Origin: Pseudomonadota bacterium
Lineage (GTDB): Bacteria; BMS3Abin14
Reading direction: 5' to 3'
Assembly (NCBI GenBank): GCA_003229755.1
Contig: QIFJ01000099.1
Location: 1 to 18,677 of the forward strand
Length of the DNA: 18,677 bases
Shown here one piece after another: positions 8,301 to 15,696 of the stretch. Position numbers and translations under genes: made by a program. Positions within the stretch are counted from its first letter, which is position 1, and each line of letters begins with the position of its first letter. A model generated the notes under the pieces. That model did no database searches and was not told the DNA's origin. It saw nothing but the letters and a program-made list of their open reading frames with translations.

Positions 8301-8409
8301 CAACCTCTGTGAGTCTGATCCGGAAGCGCTGATCTCCGCCGCCGGATCAAAGCTCGAAAACCCTGAAAATACAAACCTCGACCCTGTCAGGGCCATGAGG
8401 AGGAAGTAG
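5308..8409 (+). CDS. addB: AddB-like subunit of the AddAB helicase-nuclease
   Basis: A 1033-residue protein. The C-terminal half carries a RecB-type PD-(D/E)XK nuclease: TDYKSG gives Asp895 and Lys897. Four cysteines are placed as in iron-sulfur AddB proteins, one before the nuclease (TCPLSYFF, Cys726) and three after it (CGSC then C, residues 991, 994, 1001), expected to hold a 4Fe-4S cluster. The N-terminus (KLLIASSLRIGHQWVE) resembles the inactivated helicase domain, and no Walker A motif is visible, as expected for a non-ATPase subunit. With AddA it resects double-strand breaks for RecA loading in the cytoplasm. It starts at TTG 5308, with GAGG about 10 nt upstream; no better in-frame ATG keeps the N-terminal motif. 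addA follows after 2 bp. Confidence 0.92.
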   Translation: MNRFVSSLTSVCQDHLLEEKLLIASSLRIGHQWVELVARHGRGVLNLAPTTMMGLALKIAGPVIAKKGLKIISPKGIQVLINDSWTRTIQEKGGYFSSLKPSTGLIEVMAKAVRDLRLAGLAAEDLNPDSFTTASKGREIISLVEDYGSALGKNGLTDYAGVLALAVSILEKDPAAARNDIRILIPDDANFGVLEQQLLELVPDRVKIILPFDNPEPDPEKARERLCQSPLLKWKTPGEDTNDDPELTRVAMFNAVGEINEIRGLLRRCLAAKIPFDSVEVLHTDTGTYVPLIFETIVGHTGGGSDLDNLPVTFAEGIPASMSRPGRALSSLILWSRSGWSVSALSRMLSDGLLTVTDNPRDIPFARLAALLQKLVPAGGRDTILSMLDRQAAALKRRVEVRQPDEEGEAIALELANDLEAALVLRGFIHDLLAALPDRWGDPAQTLKCAETFLNDFARCADRLDGYGQKHLVEEICEMTEWVGMFPKPFNLNITQWLAGLPEQVRIAGSGPLPGKIHVAHLLDGGHSGRSNTYIVGLDEGRFPGAGLQDPILLDAERRRLSGKLRPSQDLNSRKTRDFYRLLSRLRGEVTMSFSARDLTEDRDILPSSVILYVYRELADPGADLAGMMKKLQQISFTPEDSAGSLGRGEWLLGKLLGKGEAAEPDAFLSEMFPHLARGRLARRRRMCRTATPWDGLLTRCGPELDPTGPEGPVMSSTRFETLGTCPLSYFFRYILEISPPEKDPDRSIWLNNMDYGSLLHRILYRFMDSLVSEGLRPDFVRDEGRLLDVLEEEIAAKRKVHPPLRESSMEKDMRRLTEAARMFLREEEKFCRNHEPLFLEASIGIPGEGHTTQLDSDEPVHLELPGGRTFRARGRLDRIDRLDVPDGEQFVVTDYKSGSDTKYRKTDPFWQGRVIQHALYLALADHRLSEAVSPSARVSSFRFLFPSEKARSESMTFAPEDLSRSGELLSYMCEIAARGIFLPTIYKNDCGSCDYLGNLCESDPEALISAAGSKLENPENTNLDPVRAMRRK

Positions 8410-8411
8410 CT

Positions 8412-11400
8412 GTGGCACCCGGGGGTAATGAGCTAAAAGACAAGAGCCAGCGGGAAGCTATTGTCACCGACCTTGACCAGAATATCATGGTCGAGGCGGC
8501 AGCGGGCACGGGAAAGACTACCAGCCTCCTTAACCGTATGGTGGCCCTTATTGAGACCGAACGGTGTACGGTACAAACACTTGCGGCCGTGACTTTCACC
8601 CGCAAAGCCGCCGCCGAGCTGCGTTCCCGGTTCGGTCTGGCCATGGAGGAAAGGGCAAAAAAGGCCGCTGGACAAGCTCTTGCCCGCCTGGAGGACGCGA
8701 TTTCCAGTATGGAACGCTGCTTTATTGGAACCATTCACTCTTTTTGCGCCCGACTCCTGAGGGAGCGGCCGGTGGAGGCAGGCGTTGATCCCGGATTCGC
8801 CGAGCTTTCCGAAGAGGAGAGCGCATCCCTGAAGCGTATGGCCTGGGAGGAGTTCTGTTCGTTATTGTATGCTGAGGGGGATCCTGTCCTGGAGGAACTC
8901 GACAGCCTCGGGCTCAGCATCGGACAGATCGAGAACGCCTACAATGAGCTGGCAGACAATACGGATATTGAGACCTGGCCCACGGAGGACGCTGGTCTGC
9001 CCGACCTTGCAACCGCCCGAAAAAAGTTGCTGGAATATACGGACCACATGAGATCCCTGAAACTGCCACCGCCGCCAAGAAACAGTAGAGATAACTTGAT
9101 TCCTGCGTACAGGAGTATCCCGGGAAGGGTGGATGCTTTGAGTACGTGTTTAGAGGATCCGGTCCGGCTCATGGAGCTCCTTTCCCGTTTCAGGAGATAT
9201 GAAAGAAGCGGCATTGTCCAGAAGCACTGGCCGGGGGAAACGCGCGCCCAATATAGGGAGCTGGCCCTCGGGGAGCTCGAGCGATGGAACAGATTCACAG
9301 GCGAAGTCGCTCAGACTACCCTGACATCATGGATGGAATACAGATACCGTACGGTAATATCCATCGCCACCCGTGGCGTATTGCACTTCAGAACGCTGAA
9401 AGAAACAGATGGCTCCCTGGATTTTCAGGACCTGCTCTTAAAATCAGCTCGACTTCTGAGGGAACACCCCGAGGTCAGGGTCTTTTTCCGGAACCGGTTC
9501 ACTCACATGCTTATAGACGAGTTTCAGGACACAGATCCAGTGCAGGCTGAGGTGATGCTGCTTCTCACCGCATCCGATCCCAAGGAGAGGAACTGGATGA
9601 GATGCAAACCCCAGCCCGGCTCCCTTTTTGTGGTGGGGGACCCTAAACAGTCAATTTACCGATTCAGAAGAGCCGATATAACCACATATAACGATGTGAA
9701 AAATATCATGGAAAGATCGGGCGGGACCTGTCTTCAACTCTCTACCAATTTCCGCTCTATACGAAAGAATATCGATTGGGTAAACAGCTTTTTTGAAGGC
9801 TCTTTTCCTGCCTCTGCCAGCGACACCTCCCCCTCCTACGTTCCCCTACATCCCGGAAGTGACTGGGACCGGGAAAATGGCATTTCCGGTATCAGCGTGA
9901 TCAGGCTGCCTGAATCCTGCACCGCCAACCGCGACTGCGTCCAGTACGAGGCTGAGTTCATAGCCCGATATATCCGCAGGGCAATAGATGACGGGCTGAG
10001 TGTGACAAGGGCCGACGGAAAATCTTTTCCGGCTGCTGCTGGAGATTTCCTTATTATTACCAGGAACACGATTCACCTGAGCAGCTATGCTTCGGCCCTC
10101 CAGGAACTTCATATTCCCCATGAGGTAACCGGGGGCAGTGTGCTGAATGAAGTTTTCGAGCTTCACCTGCTTTTTGCCTGCCTCTGTGCCGGTGCCAGAC
10201 CATACAGCCCTTCCGCTGTTGCGGGAGTCCTGCGAAGCGGCCTTTTCGGGATCAGTGATGATACGCTGTACACATTCAAAAGGGCAGGTGGTCAGTTCAC
10301 AGCACCCTTTGCGGTGCCCGACGGCCTTTCGAAGGAGGAGTCTCATCTGCTGGAGGACGCTTTTTCCCGTCTGAGCAAATATTCGAGATGGCTGGACACA
10401 CTTCCCCCGGTGAGTGCGGCCCAGAGGATGATAGAGGATCTGGGCCTGCTGGCTTCGGCAGCTCTCCAGCCCGGCGGCAATACCGTTGCAGGCAGTATCG
10501 GTAAGGCTCTTGAGCTATGCAGGTCGGGCCGGGCCGAACTGATCACAAGGGATGATCTTATCGACTATCTCGGCTACATCGTCAACAAGGAGGAAAATCA
10601 CGATGGCGTGACCGCCTTGCCCCCCGACCCGGATGTGGTCAGATTAATGAACCTCCACAAGGTAAAGGGCCTGGAAGCACCAGTAGTCTTTCTAGCGGAT
10701 GCCACGGGCAGGCGTGAGTTTCCTGTCATCAGGCATATCGACAGGAAAGGCGGCAGGACCAGTGGCTATCTGGCTGTTTATGAACCACGTAAAGTGTGGG
10801 GCGCAGGGAAGATCATCGCCAAGGCGCCGGGTTGGGATTCGAAGTGGGAGCCAATGGAGAGGGCATTCCTGGGTGATGAGGAGATCCGACTTCTTTATGT
10901 AGCCGCTACAAGGGCCGGGTCACAGCTGGTCATCACCCAGCGGTCGGACGGTAAGGACAAAAGCTATTGGTTGCCCTTCGACAGGCACCTTGTCGATGTA
11001 CCGGCTCTGGAAGACCCCGGACCCGCAGTTCCTCCCGCAGGGGAGGTCATATCCATAACTGCCAGTGAGGTGAACAAGGCGTCTGAATCCATCGACAGGC
11101 ACTGGAAAGCATCCTCCGGGCCCTCCTCCATCAAGATCACAGCCACCAACATTGCGACCCGGCAGGACACAGGATCCACCCCTCCCTCCGGGGAATACGG
11201 CACCGGATGGGGAACTGTTATCCACCTACTGCTGGAATTGGCCATGGCCGATCCGGATGCGGATCTGAATACCCTTGCAGTAAGCGCTCTACGGGACAAC
11301 GGACTCGAACCCAACCTTGCAAAACGCGCTACCGAATTCGTGAAGGCGGTAATGGCGTCACCTGTATGGAGTCGCGCCGCCGCATCCGGAACCAGGCTGA

Positions 11401-11648
11401 CAGAGGTGCCATTTTACCTTTCCCGAGATACGGACGGGGACAACGGGAAACAGATCCCCACCCTGCTTACCGGAGTGATCGATCTGGCCTTCAAGGAGCC
11501 CGACGGCTGGGTCATCGTGGACTACAAGACCGGTGGGAGGCAGGCCATCGAACTGTATTCCGAGTGTTGGGAATCTATTACCGGATCCAGTGTCAAAGAG
11601 AAGGGATTTTATTTCGTGGACCTTGGTTTATATGTCACGATTGAATGA
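8412..11648 (+). CDS. addA: AddA-like helicase-nuclease, UvrD/RecB superfamily 1
   Basis: A 1078-residue protein with a complete SF1A helicase: Q motif (Gln13), Walker A AAAGTGKTT (29-37), motif Ia TFTRKAAAEL (61-70), motif II DEFQD (Asp369, Glu370), motif III GDPKQSIYRF (409-418), motif IV STNFRS, motif V LHKVKGLE (748-755) and motif VI YVAATRA (Arg834). A C-terminal RecB-type nuclease follows: GVIDLAF (Asp1024) and VDYKTGG (Asp1037, Lys1039). It ends with the usual short strand-rich tail. It acts as the motor and one nuclease of AddAB in recombination repair. The GTG start is set by GAGGAGG at 8397-8403, overlapping the end of addB. addBA forms a two-gene operon with no visible terminator except the repeat at 11682. 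Confidence 0.97.
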   Translation: MAPGGNELKDKSQREAIVTDLDQNIMVEAAAGTGKTTSLLNRMVALIETERCTVQTLAAVTFTRKAAAELRSRFGLAMEERAKKAAGQALARLEDAISSMERCFIGTIHSFCARLLRERPVEAGVDPGFAELSEEESASLKRMAWEEFCSLLYAEGDPVLEELDSLGLSIGQIENAYNELADNTDIETWPTEDAGLPDLATARKKLLEYTDHMRSLKLPPPPRNSRDNLIPAYRSIPGRVDALSTCLEDPVRLMELLSRFRRYERSGIVQKHWPGETRAQYRELALGELERWNRFTGEVAQTTLTSWMEYRYRTVISIATRGVLHFRTLKETDGSLDFQDLLLKSARLLREHPEVRVFFRNRFTHMLIDEFQDTDPVQAEVMLLLTASDPKERNWMRCKPQPGSLFVVGDPKQSIYRFRRADITTYNDVKNIMERSGGTCLQLSTNFRSIRKNIDWVNSFFEGSFPASASDTSPSYVPLHPGSDWDRENGISGISVIRLPESCTANRDCVQYEAEFIARYIRRAIDDGLSVTRADGKSFPAAAGDFLIITRNTIHLSSYASALQELHIPHEVTGGSVLNEVFELHLLFACLCAGARPYSPSAVAGVLRSGLFGISDDTLYTFKRAGGQFTAPFAVPDGLSKEESHLLEDAFSRLSKYSRWLDTLPPVSAAQRMIEDLGLLASAALQPGGNTVAGSIGKALELCRSGRAELITRDDLIDYLGYIVNKEENHDGVTALPPDPDVVRLMNLHKVKGLEAPVVFLADATGRREFPVIRHIDRKGGRTSGYLAVYEPRKVWGAGKIIAKAPGWDSKWEPMERAFLGDEEIRLLYVAATRAGSQLVITQRSDGKDKSYWLPFDRHLVDVPALEDPGPAVPPAGEVISITASEVNKASESIDRHWKASSGPSSIKITATNIATRQDTGSTPPSGEYGTGWGTVIHLLLELAMADPDADLNTLAVSALRDNGLEPNLAKRATEFVKAVMASPVWSRAAASGTRLTEVPFYLSRDTDGDNGKQIPTLLTGVIDLAFKEPDGWVIVDYKTGGRQAIELYSECWESITGSSVKEKGFYFVDLGLYVTIE

Positions 11649-11681
11649 ACCAGAGTTTACTGTTGTTAGTTAACTTGGATC

Positions 11682-11750
11682 CTCTCCCGATTAGTTGGTG
11701 ATTAATACATAACAATCGGGTTCCGGTAAAAGCCCCTTCGCCTACGCAAC
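11682..11750 (+). repeat. Outer motif plus left half of a type-2 hairpin, truncated
   Basis: CTCTCCCGATTAGTTGGTG (11682-11700) matches the reverse complement of the outer motif at 15660-15678 exactly. After it comes GGGTTCCGGTAAAAGCC and the start of the conserved loop (CCTTCGCCTACGCAAC), as in the left arm at 68-103. At about 11751 the match stops and an unrelated CT-rich palindrome begins; no right arm is present. It follows the addA stop by 33 nt. Confidence 0.75.
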
Positions 11751-11753
11751 TCA

Positions 11754-11817
11754 CCCTCTCCTAACCTCTCCCCTCATCAGTCTTCGCTAAAGCTACGACC
11801 TGACAAGAGGGAGAGGG
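11754..11817. repeat. CT-rich palindrome interrupting the type-2 hairpin
   Basis: CCCTCTCC (11754-11761) pairs with GGAGAGGG (11810-11817), and TCAG (11777-11780) pairs with CTGA (11800-11803) around a 19-nt loop containing CTTCGCTAAAGCTACG. The intervening arms are CT-rich on one side and AG-rich on the other but of unequal length. It looks like a second kind of intergenic palindrome placed where the type-2 hairpin should continue. Confidence 0.55.
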
Positions 11818-12084
11818 ATTAGCTTGCCAAGCCGAAGCCTTGTCGAAGGCTGGTGAACTCTGCGGTTCTCTGCGCTAAGGGCTGAATAGCTCTCCCTGCG
11901 GCCCCCTGCGTTACAGGCTCTTGTCTCTTTATATGTTACCCCCTCCCCTTTGTCCCCTCCCGCCAGGGGAGGGGAGGAGTACTGAAAACCCAAGCCTAAG
12001 GCCCTCCTCTGTGACTCAGTGGTAAAAACACCCGCTTTAAATTTCCTCTTGAAACTTTTCATCTGAAACCTGAAACTGTTGACC
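11818..12084. other. Non-coding stretch with small palindromes
   Basis: No credible gene. It contains a small hairpin AGCCTT-GTCG-AAGGCT (11836-11851) and a GC-rich one, CCCCTCCC (11954-11961) with GGGAGGGG (11967-11974). Between them are runs of short near-repeats (CTCTGCGGTTCTCTGCG at 11870 and similar). Near the end are GAAACTT and GAAACCTGAAACTG phrases. It resembles low-complexity intergenic filler. No clear promoter for the gene at 12085 was found. Confidence 0.6.
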
Positions 12085-12888
12085 ATGTCTGTCGCAACAG
12101 CGTCCATAGTCTCCGCCGATGAGTTCCCCTCCGCAATGGAATCTGTCCTGGACGAGGCGGGAGCTGTCGAAGCCCTTTCGGGCTTTTCAAGGATCATCAT
12201 CAAACCAAACATGGTAAACAGCAGCCCTCCCCCCATTACCACAGACGCCAGGTGCGTTGCAGCCCTGGCCCGCTATCTGACAGAAAGGCTTAACGCCGAG
12301 ATAATTATCGCGGACGGGTCTGGTGAGGGAAATACCATCGTCAATATGGACAGGAACGGCTACCGGGAGATAGGTGTGCCGCTGGTGGATCTTGATGCGC
12401 AGCCGGTCAGAACCTACTCGGATCCCAGGGCAGTCGTATACAGAGAGGTGCACCTGCCTGACTATCTGGAGGGCGCCGCTCTGGTATCGGTACCTCCCGC
12501 CAAGGATCACACGATCACGAAGGTAACGCTGGGCTTGAAGAACATGGTGGGATGCCTCCATGCGAAACATTACGGTGGGTACTGGTCCTACAAGAAATCC
12601 CAGGTCCACAACGGAGACGAAGACCAGATAATCGCGGACCTGATCCTTTACCTGGAGCCTCACCTGACTGTGATCGACGCTCGCCAGGGAGCAACGGGGG
12701 GGCACCTCAGCGGAGTAGTTCCAGACCCTCCACTGGGAAAGCTGCTGGCTGGAACCGATGTGATAGAGGTAGACCGCGAGGCCTGCCGAATCCTGGGTCA
12801 CGATCCCGACAGTATCAGGTACCTCTCTCTGGCCGGGGCTTTGAGGGATAGCAGATATGATCGACCGCATTCAGGGAGATTAAAATGA
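12085..12888 (+). CDS. DUF362 domain protein
   Basis: About 267 residues from the ATG at 12085; a TTG two codons earlier (12079) would add only Met-Thr. It shows the two signatures of DUF362 proteins, IIIKPNMV near residue 40 and GLKNMVG near residue 153, plus the ADGSGEG stretch typical of the family. There is no signal peptide, so it is cytoplasmic, and no ferredoxin-type cysteine cluster, which some relatives carry. Function is unknown for most members. No convincing Shine-Dalgarno precedes either start, and the upstream 260 bp are low-complexity. Its TGA overlaps the ATG of the next gene by 4 bp, so the two are probably translated together. Confidence 0.85.
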   Translation: MSVATASIVSADEFPSAMESVLDEAGAVEALSGFSRIIIKPNMVNSSPPPITTDARCVAALARYLTERLNAEIIIADGSGEGNTIVNMDRNGYREIGVPLVDLDAQPVRTYSDPRAVVYREVHLPDYLEGAALVSVPPAKDHTITKVTLGLKNMVGCLHAKHYGGYWSYKKSQVHNGDEDQIIADLILYLEPHLTVIDARQGATGGHLSGVVPDPPLGKLLAGTDVIEVDREACRILGHDPDSIRYLSLAGALRDSRYDRPHSGRLK

Positions 12889-13436
12889 GATTCAGAAAAC
12901 TCGGTGCCAGGTTTACACTTACCTTGATGATTGTTTTTCTTTTCGTGTTCAGTGCCCTGGCTGCCCCCCCTCTGTTAACACGGTACAAAAGCGCCAGATA
13001 CGGTTTCTCCATACAGATTCCCACCACCTGGCAGATAAAGGAGGGATTTATGGGGACCCTGCTCATCGCGATCAGCCCCCTTGACGACAGTCTCGATGAA
13101 TTCAGGGAAAACATAAATGTCGTGGGGGAGAAGCTCGGCCGGTACATGAGCCTGGACGAATACATGAAAATCAGCGTTCGGAACATGGCAAGAGTGCTGA
13201 CGATCTTTGAAAGGGAGGAAACAGGCCGGTGGAGAACCGAAGCCGGAGAGGTTGGCTGGATCCGCTACACCCACCGCCAGGGGATTTATCGCATCCGGGG
13301 GCTAGCCACGGTATTTCTGGCGGGTGACCGGGCGTTCGTCGTTACGAGCACCGCCGAATCTGATCGATTCATGAAGTACAAAAGCCTTTTTGAACTCGTG
13401 AGCAAGAGCTTCAGGCTCACGAAAAACAGCCTGTAG
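12885..13436 (+). CDS. Exported PsbP/DcrB-like protein
   Basis: A 183-residue protein with a clear Sec signal (hydrophobic residues about 11-25, cleavage after ALA, residue 27). The mature part begins with the pattern YGFSIQIPTTWQ, followed by a short strand-rich domain with NINVV, as in the PsbP/DcrB (Mog1p-like) fold. Such proteins are small periplasmic or lipoprotein factors of varied and mostly unknown role. The C-terminal FELVSKSFRL is the usual last strand and helix of the domain. It is coupled to the DUF362 gene by an ATGA overlap. It ends 38 bp from the convergent Omp85 gene, with no hairpin terminator visible between them. Confidence 0.7.
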   Translation: MRFRKLGARFTLTLMIVFLFVFSALAAPPLLTRYKSARYGFSIQIPTTWQIKEGFMGTLLIAISPLDDSLDEFRENINVVGEKLGRYMSLDEYMKISVRNMARVLTIFEREETGRWRTEAGEVGWIRYTHRQGIYRIRGLATVFLAGDRAFVVTSTAESDRFMKYKSLFELVSKSFRLTKNSL

Positions 13437-13474
13437 AACCTGCTGACAGACAACACAGAGCCTCAGGGATTACC

Positions 13475-14704
13475 TTAGAAAGCCTCACCGAATACGAAAT
13501 AGATCGATTCCTGATCCTCACCTTTGCCGTAATCAAATCGAACCTTGGCTATGTAGTCAGGCGGGACCAGGAATCTTAGCCCGCCGCCGAACGTTGATCT
13601 TGCGGATTCGAACCCTGAATCAGTAACATCCCCCACATCAGCAAATACAGCTCCGGTTACGACCCAGAATAACGGGAATCGCAGCTCCCCCTGGGCAAGG
13701 TAGAACTTCTTACCCCTGAATCTATTGTGAAAGTATCCTCTCAGACTATGCGAGCCACCCAGGCTGTAACGGTAAAGGTATGTGGGATCACCACCCCAGG
13801 ATGTGCCTGCGCTGACCCTCCCCGCTAAAGTTATACTATCAGAAGGAGAGTAAAAACCTCTGAGATCAACTATGGACTGAAAGAAAGTTTCCGCGGAGTC
13901 CAAGCTGGTTGTGGACTCTGGCAGGTATAGTAATGAATATCTCTGAAACGTTCCCTTTGCCGGGTTTATGGAGCTGTCTCTCGTATCATAGGCCAGGCTG
14001 TAACCGAATCCGAGCCTGGACTCATCCGGAAAGCGCCTGACTGTTTCATCTCCGTCAACCGATACCTCGTTCCGAAGCCGGTAATCCAGAAACAGGCCCA
14101 TCTTGATCTTTGAATCCTCCCTGTGGTTCAGATGAAATTTCGCCTCTACCGCCGTCTGGTCAATGCGCTCCTCATCCGCTTCTGTGGTGTCGCTTCCTTC
14201 CCCGTAATAAGGGATCTCAAAACCGTCAACGGTTACTTCCAGCCGGTATACGTAGGCTGTCTCTGACCACTTCCTGTAATCCAGAAAGAGAGCCAGGTCT
14301 GACTCCGTTGTGGCGTTGAGCTTTGTGGTCAGGTCATAGCCCTTTTCAGGCCTTGAAAGGAAGAGTGCCGCTCCGAAGATAGTTCCGAAAGTGGAATCGA
14401 AAGCCAGGATAGGCGCGATGGACATGCCATGTGGTTTTATTTCGACCGCGATGGTCTCCAGCCCTCTATCTATTTCCTGTTCATCGGGCCCCGCATGGTC
14501 TCCCACGCTCGCCCCGAAGGCGAAAAAAGGCATTGAAAGAACAAGGAACAGGCCGATAGCCGTTTTGAAAAACAGGGAAGGCTCCTGAACCGCGCATCCA
14601 TTTAACTTCTCATTCAGTTCAATGTCATTAAAGCTACGCATATAATATGTTCTTATCAAAAAGGTTTTGCAGATAATAAAACATCCTGGCGAAAAATTCC
14701 TCAA
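13475..14704 (-). CDS. Omp85/BamA-type outer-membrane barrel without POTRA domains
   Basis: The C-terminal two thirds match the bacterial surface antigen (Omp85) barrel: LGFGYSLAYDTRDSSINPAK, the loop-6 signature GGSHSLRGY (Arg near residue 322) and YLAQGELRFPLFW followed by FADVGDV. The protein ends in Phe, as barrels do. Only about 30 residues separate the signal peptide from the barrel, so there are no POTRA domains. The start is doubtful. With the 14704 or 14641 ATG the hydrophobic signal (FFKTAIGLFLVLSMPFFAFG) sits unusually deep (residues 45-64). AGGAG at 14586-14582 stands 6 nt before an in-frame CTG (14575-14573) that would give a normal signal peptide. Function may be protein or lipid export; it cannot be settled here. 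Confidence 0.85.
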   Translation of the reverse strand: MRNFSPGCFIICKTFLIRTYYMRSFNDIELNEKLNGCAVQEPSLFFKTAIGLFLVLSMPFFAFGASVGDHAGPDEQEIDRGLETIAVEIKPHGMSIAPILAFDSTFGTIFGAALFLSRPEKGYDLTTKLNATTESDLALFLDYRKWSETAYVYRLEVTVDGFEIPYYGEGSDTTEADEERIDQTAVEAKFHLNHREDSKIKMGLFLDYRLRNEVSVDGDETVRRFPDESRLGFGYSLAYDTRDSSINPAKGTFQRYSLLYLPESTTSLDSAETFFQSIVDLRGFYSPSDSITLAGRVSAGTSWGGDPTYLYRYSLGGSHSLRGYFHNRFRGKKFYLAQGELRFPLFWVVTGAVFADVGDVTDSGFESARSTFGGGLRFLVPPDYIAKVRFDYGKGEDQESIYFVFGEAF

Positions 14705-14820
14705 CTTTCAGGCAAACTGATTAAATGTTGCTTTCTTTTTGAACGGGTTTTCAGTAAAAATATGTCCAGGCTATCTTTCAGGTCCGAAATTATTCAAAAT
14801 GCATCCTACTGGAGGTTCAG

Positions 14821-15555
14821 ATGTCCGACACCAGGCAAGACGATCCTGTCGAAATACTTCGCAAGGCGGCAGAAGAAGGGGACAGTGACGCACAGAGTCA
14901 ATTGGGCACTATGCTGGCAGCCGGCGAGGGAGTGGAGCAGGACCCTGAAGAGGCATTAAGCTGGCTTACCAAAGCAGCCGGGCAGGGAAATCTCACTGCC
15001 ATATTCAATCTGGGGATTATCTACGAGAAGGGAATCGGGGTCTCCCAGGACAACGAGGAAGCTGTTTTCTGGTTCTGGCAGGCCGCTGAGAAGGAGGATG
15101 TGGGGGCCAGGATGAAGCTCGGTACCATGCTCATCAAGAGCCAGGGCTTTAGCGTCGGCTCCAGGGCTATCCAGGATATAATTGCCTCTGCCGAGTCCGG
15201 CCTGGCTTATGCGCAGGCATTTCTGGGCAAACTCTACCTTGAAGGTGTGGGTTTTGAACAGGATTTCGGGTCAGCGGAAACGTGGCTGCGCAAGGCTGCC
15301 GATCAGGGCGATGAGAGCGGGATGTTCAACCTGGCCGAGATGATGGTTGAGGGTATGGCATCCATGACCTCTGAGGAGGAGGCCGCACAGTGGTTCTTTG
15401 ATTTCGGCCAGAAGATGCTGTCCGAAGGAAACATGGTAAAGGCTTTCGACTGCCTTGTTTCCATAAAAAGGCTGAATCCGGAGAATTTCCTCGCCAGAAG
15501 GCTGGAAGACGACATCGAAAGGGCCAGCGAAACGCAGAAACCGCCAAGGCATTAA
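14821..15555 (+). CDS. Sel1-repeat (SLR) protein
   Basis: A 244-residue protein made of about five Sel1-like repeats of 36 residues: residues 20-55 (AQSQLGTMLAAGEGVEQD), 56-91 (AIFNLGIIYEKGIGVSQD), a degenerate third at 92-128, 129-165 (AQAFLGKLYLEGVGFEQD) and a weaker fifth at 166-200. These form an alpha-solenoid used for protein-protein contacts. There is no signal peptide, so it is probably cytoplasmic, and its partner is unknown. The start is secure: GGAGG stands a few bases before the ATG. It is divergent from the Omp85 gene. The hairpin repeat begins on the base after its TAA. Confidence 0.88.
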   Translation: MSDTRQDDPVEILRKAAEEGDSDAQSQLGTMLAAGEGVEQDPEEALSWLTKAAGQGNLTAIFNLGIIYEKGIGVSQDNEEAVFWFWQAAEKEDVGARMKLGTMLIKSQGFSVGSRAIQDIIASAESGLAYAQAFLGKLYLEGVGFEQDFGSAETWLRKAADQGDESGMFNLAEMMVEGMASMTSEEEAAQWFFDFGQKMLSEGNMVKAFDCLVSIKRLNPENFLARRLEDDIERASETQKPPRH

Positions 15556-15678
15556 GACCGGGTTTTTGGGTGTAATCACTCGCCTTCGCAACCCCCTTTT
15601 AGCTTCGCTTCGTGATTCACCAAAACCCCGGCCTGATGAATACGCAATACCGATATTCCACCAACTAATCGGGAGAGG
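15556..15678 (-). repeat. Complete type-1 hairpin plus outer motif, minus orientation
   Basis: The hairpin (15556-15637) starts directly after the Sel1 stop codon: left arm GACCGGGTTTTTGGG, loop TCGCCTTCGCAACCCCCTTT and AGCTTCGCTTC, right arm GTGATTCACCAAAACC ending GGCCTGAT. The outer motif follows (15638-15678, TTCCACCAACTAATCGGGAG). Read on the minus strand, it lies 18 nt beyond the stop codon of the phospholipase-D-like gene. It separates two convergent genes and may serve both. Confidence 0.85.
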
Positions 15679-15696
15679 AACCCTCATTTACGGCAG

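Noticed and set aside
5308..11648. addBA as part of a phage-defence island
   Set aside because: AddAB is ordinary housekeeping repair machinery, and no restriction, toxin, retron or other defence gene is adjacent.
11793..12242. 149-codon minus-strand frame across the repeat-rich region and the DUF362 start
   Set aside because: It overlaps the DUF362 gene in antisense and its translation is mostly repeat-derived low-complexity sequence.
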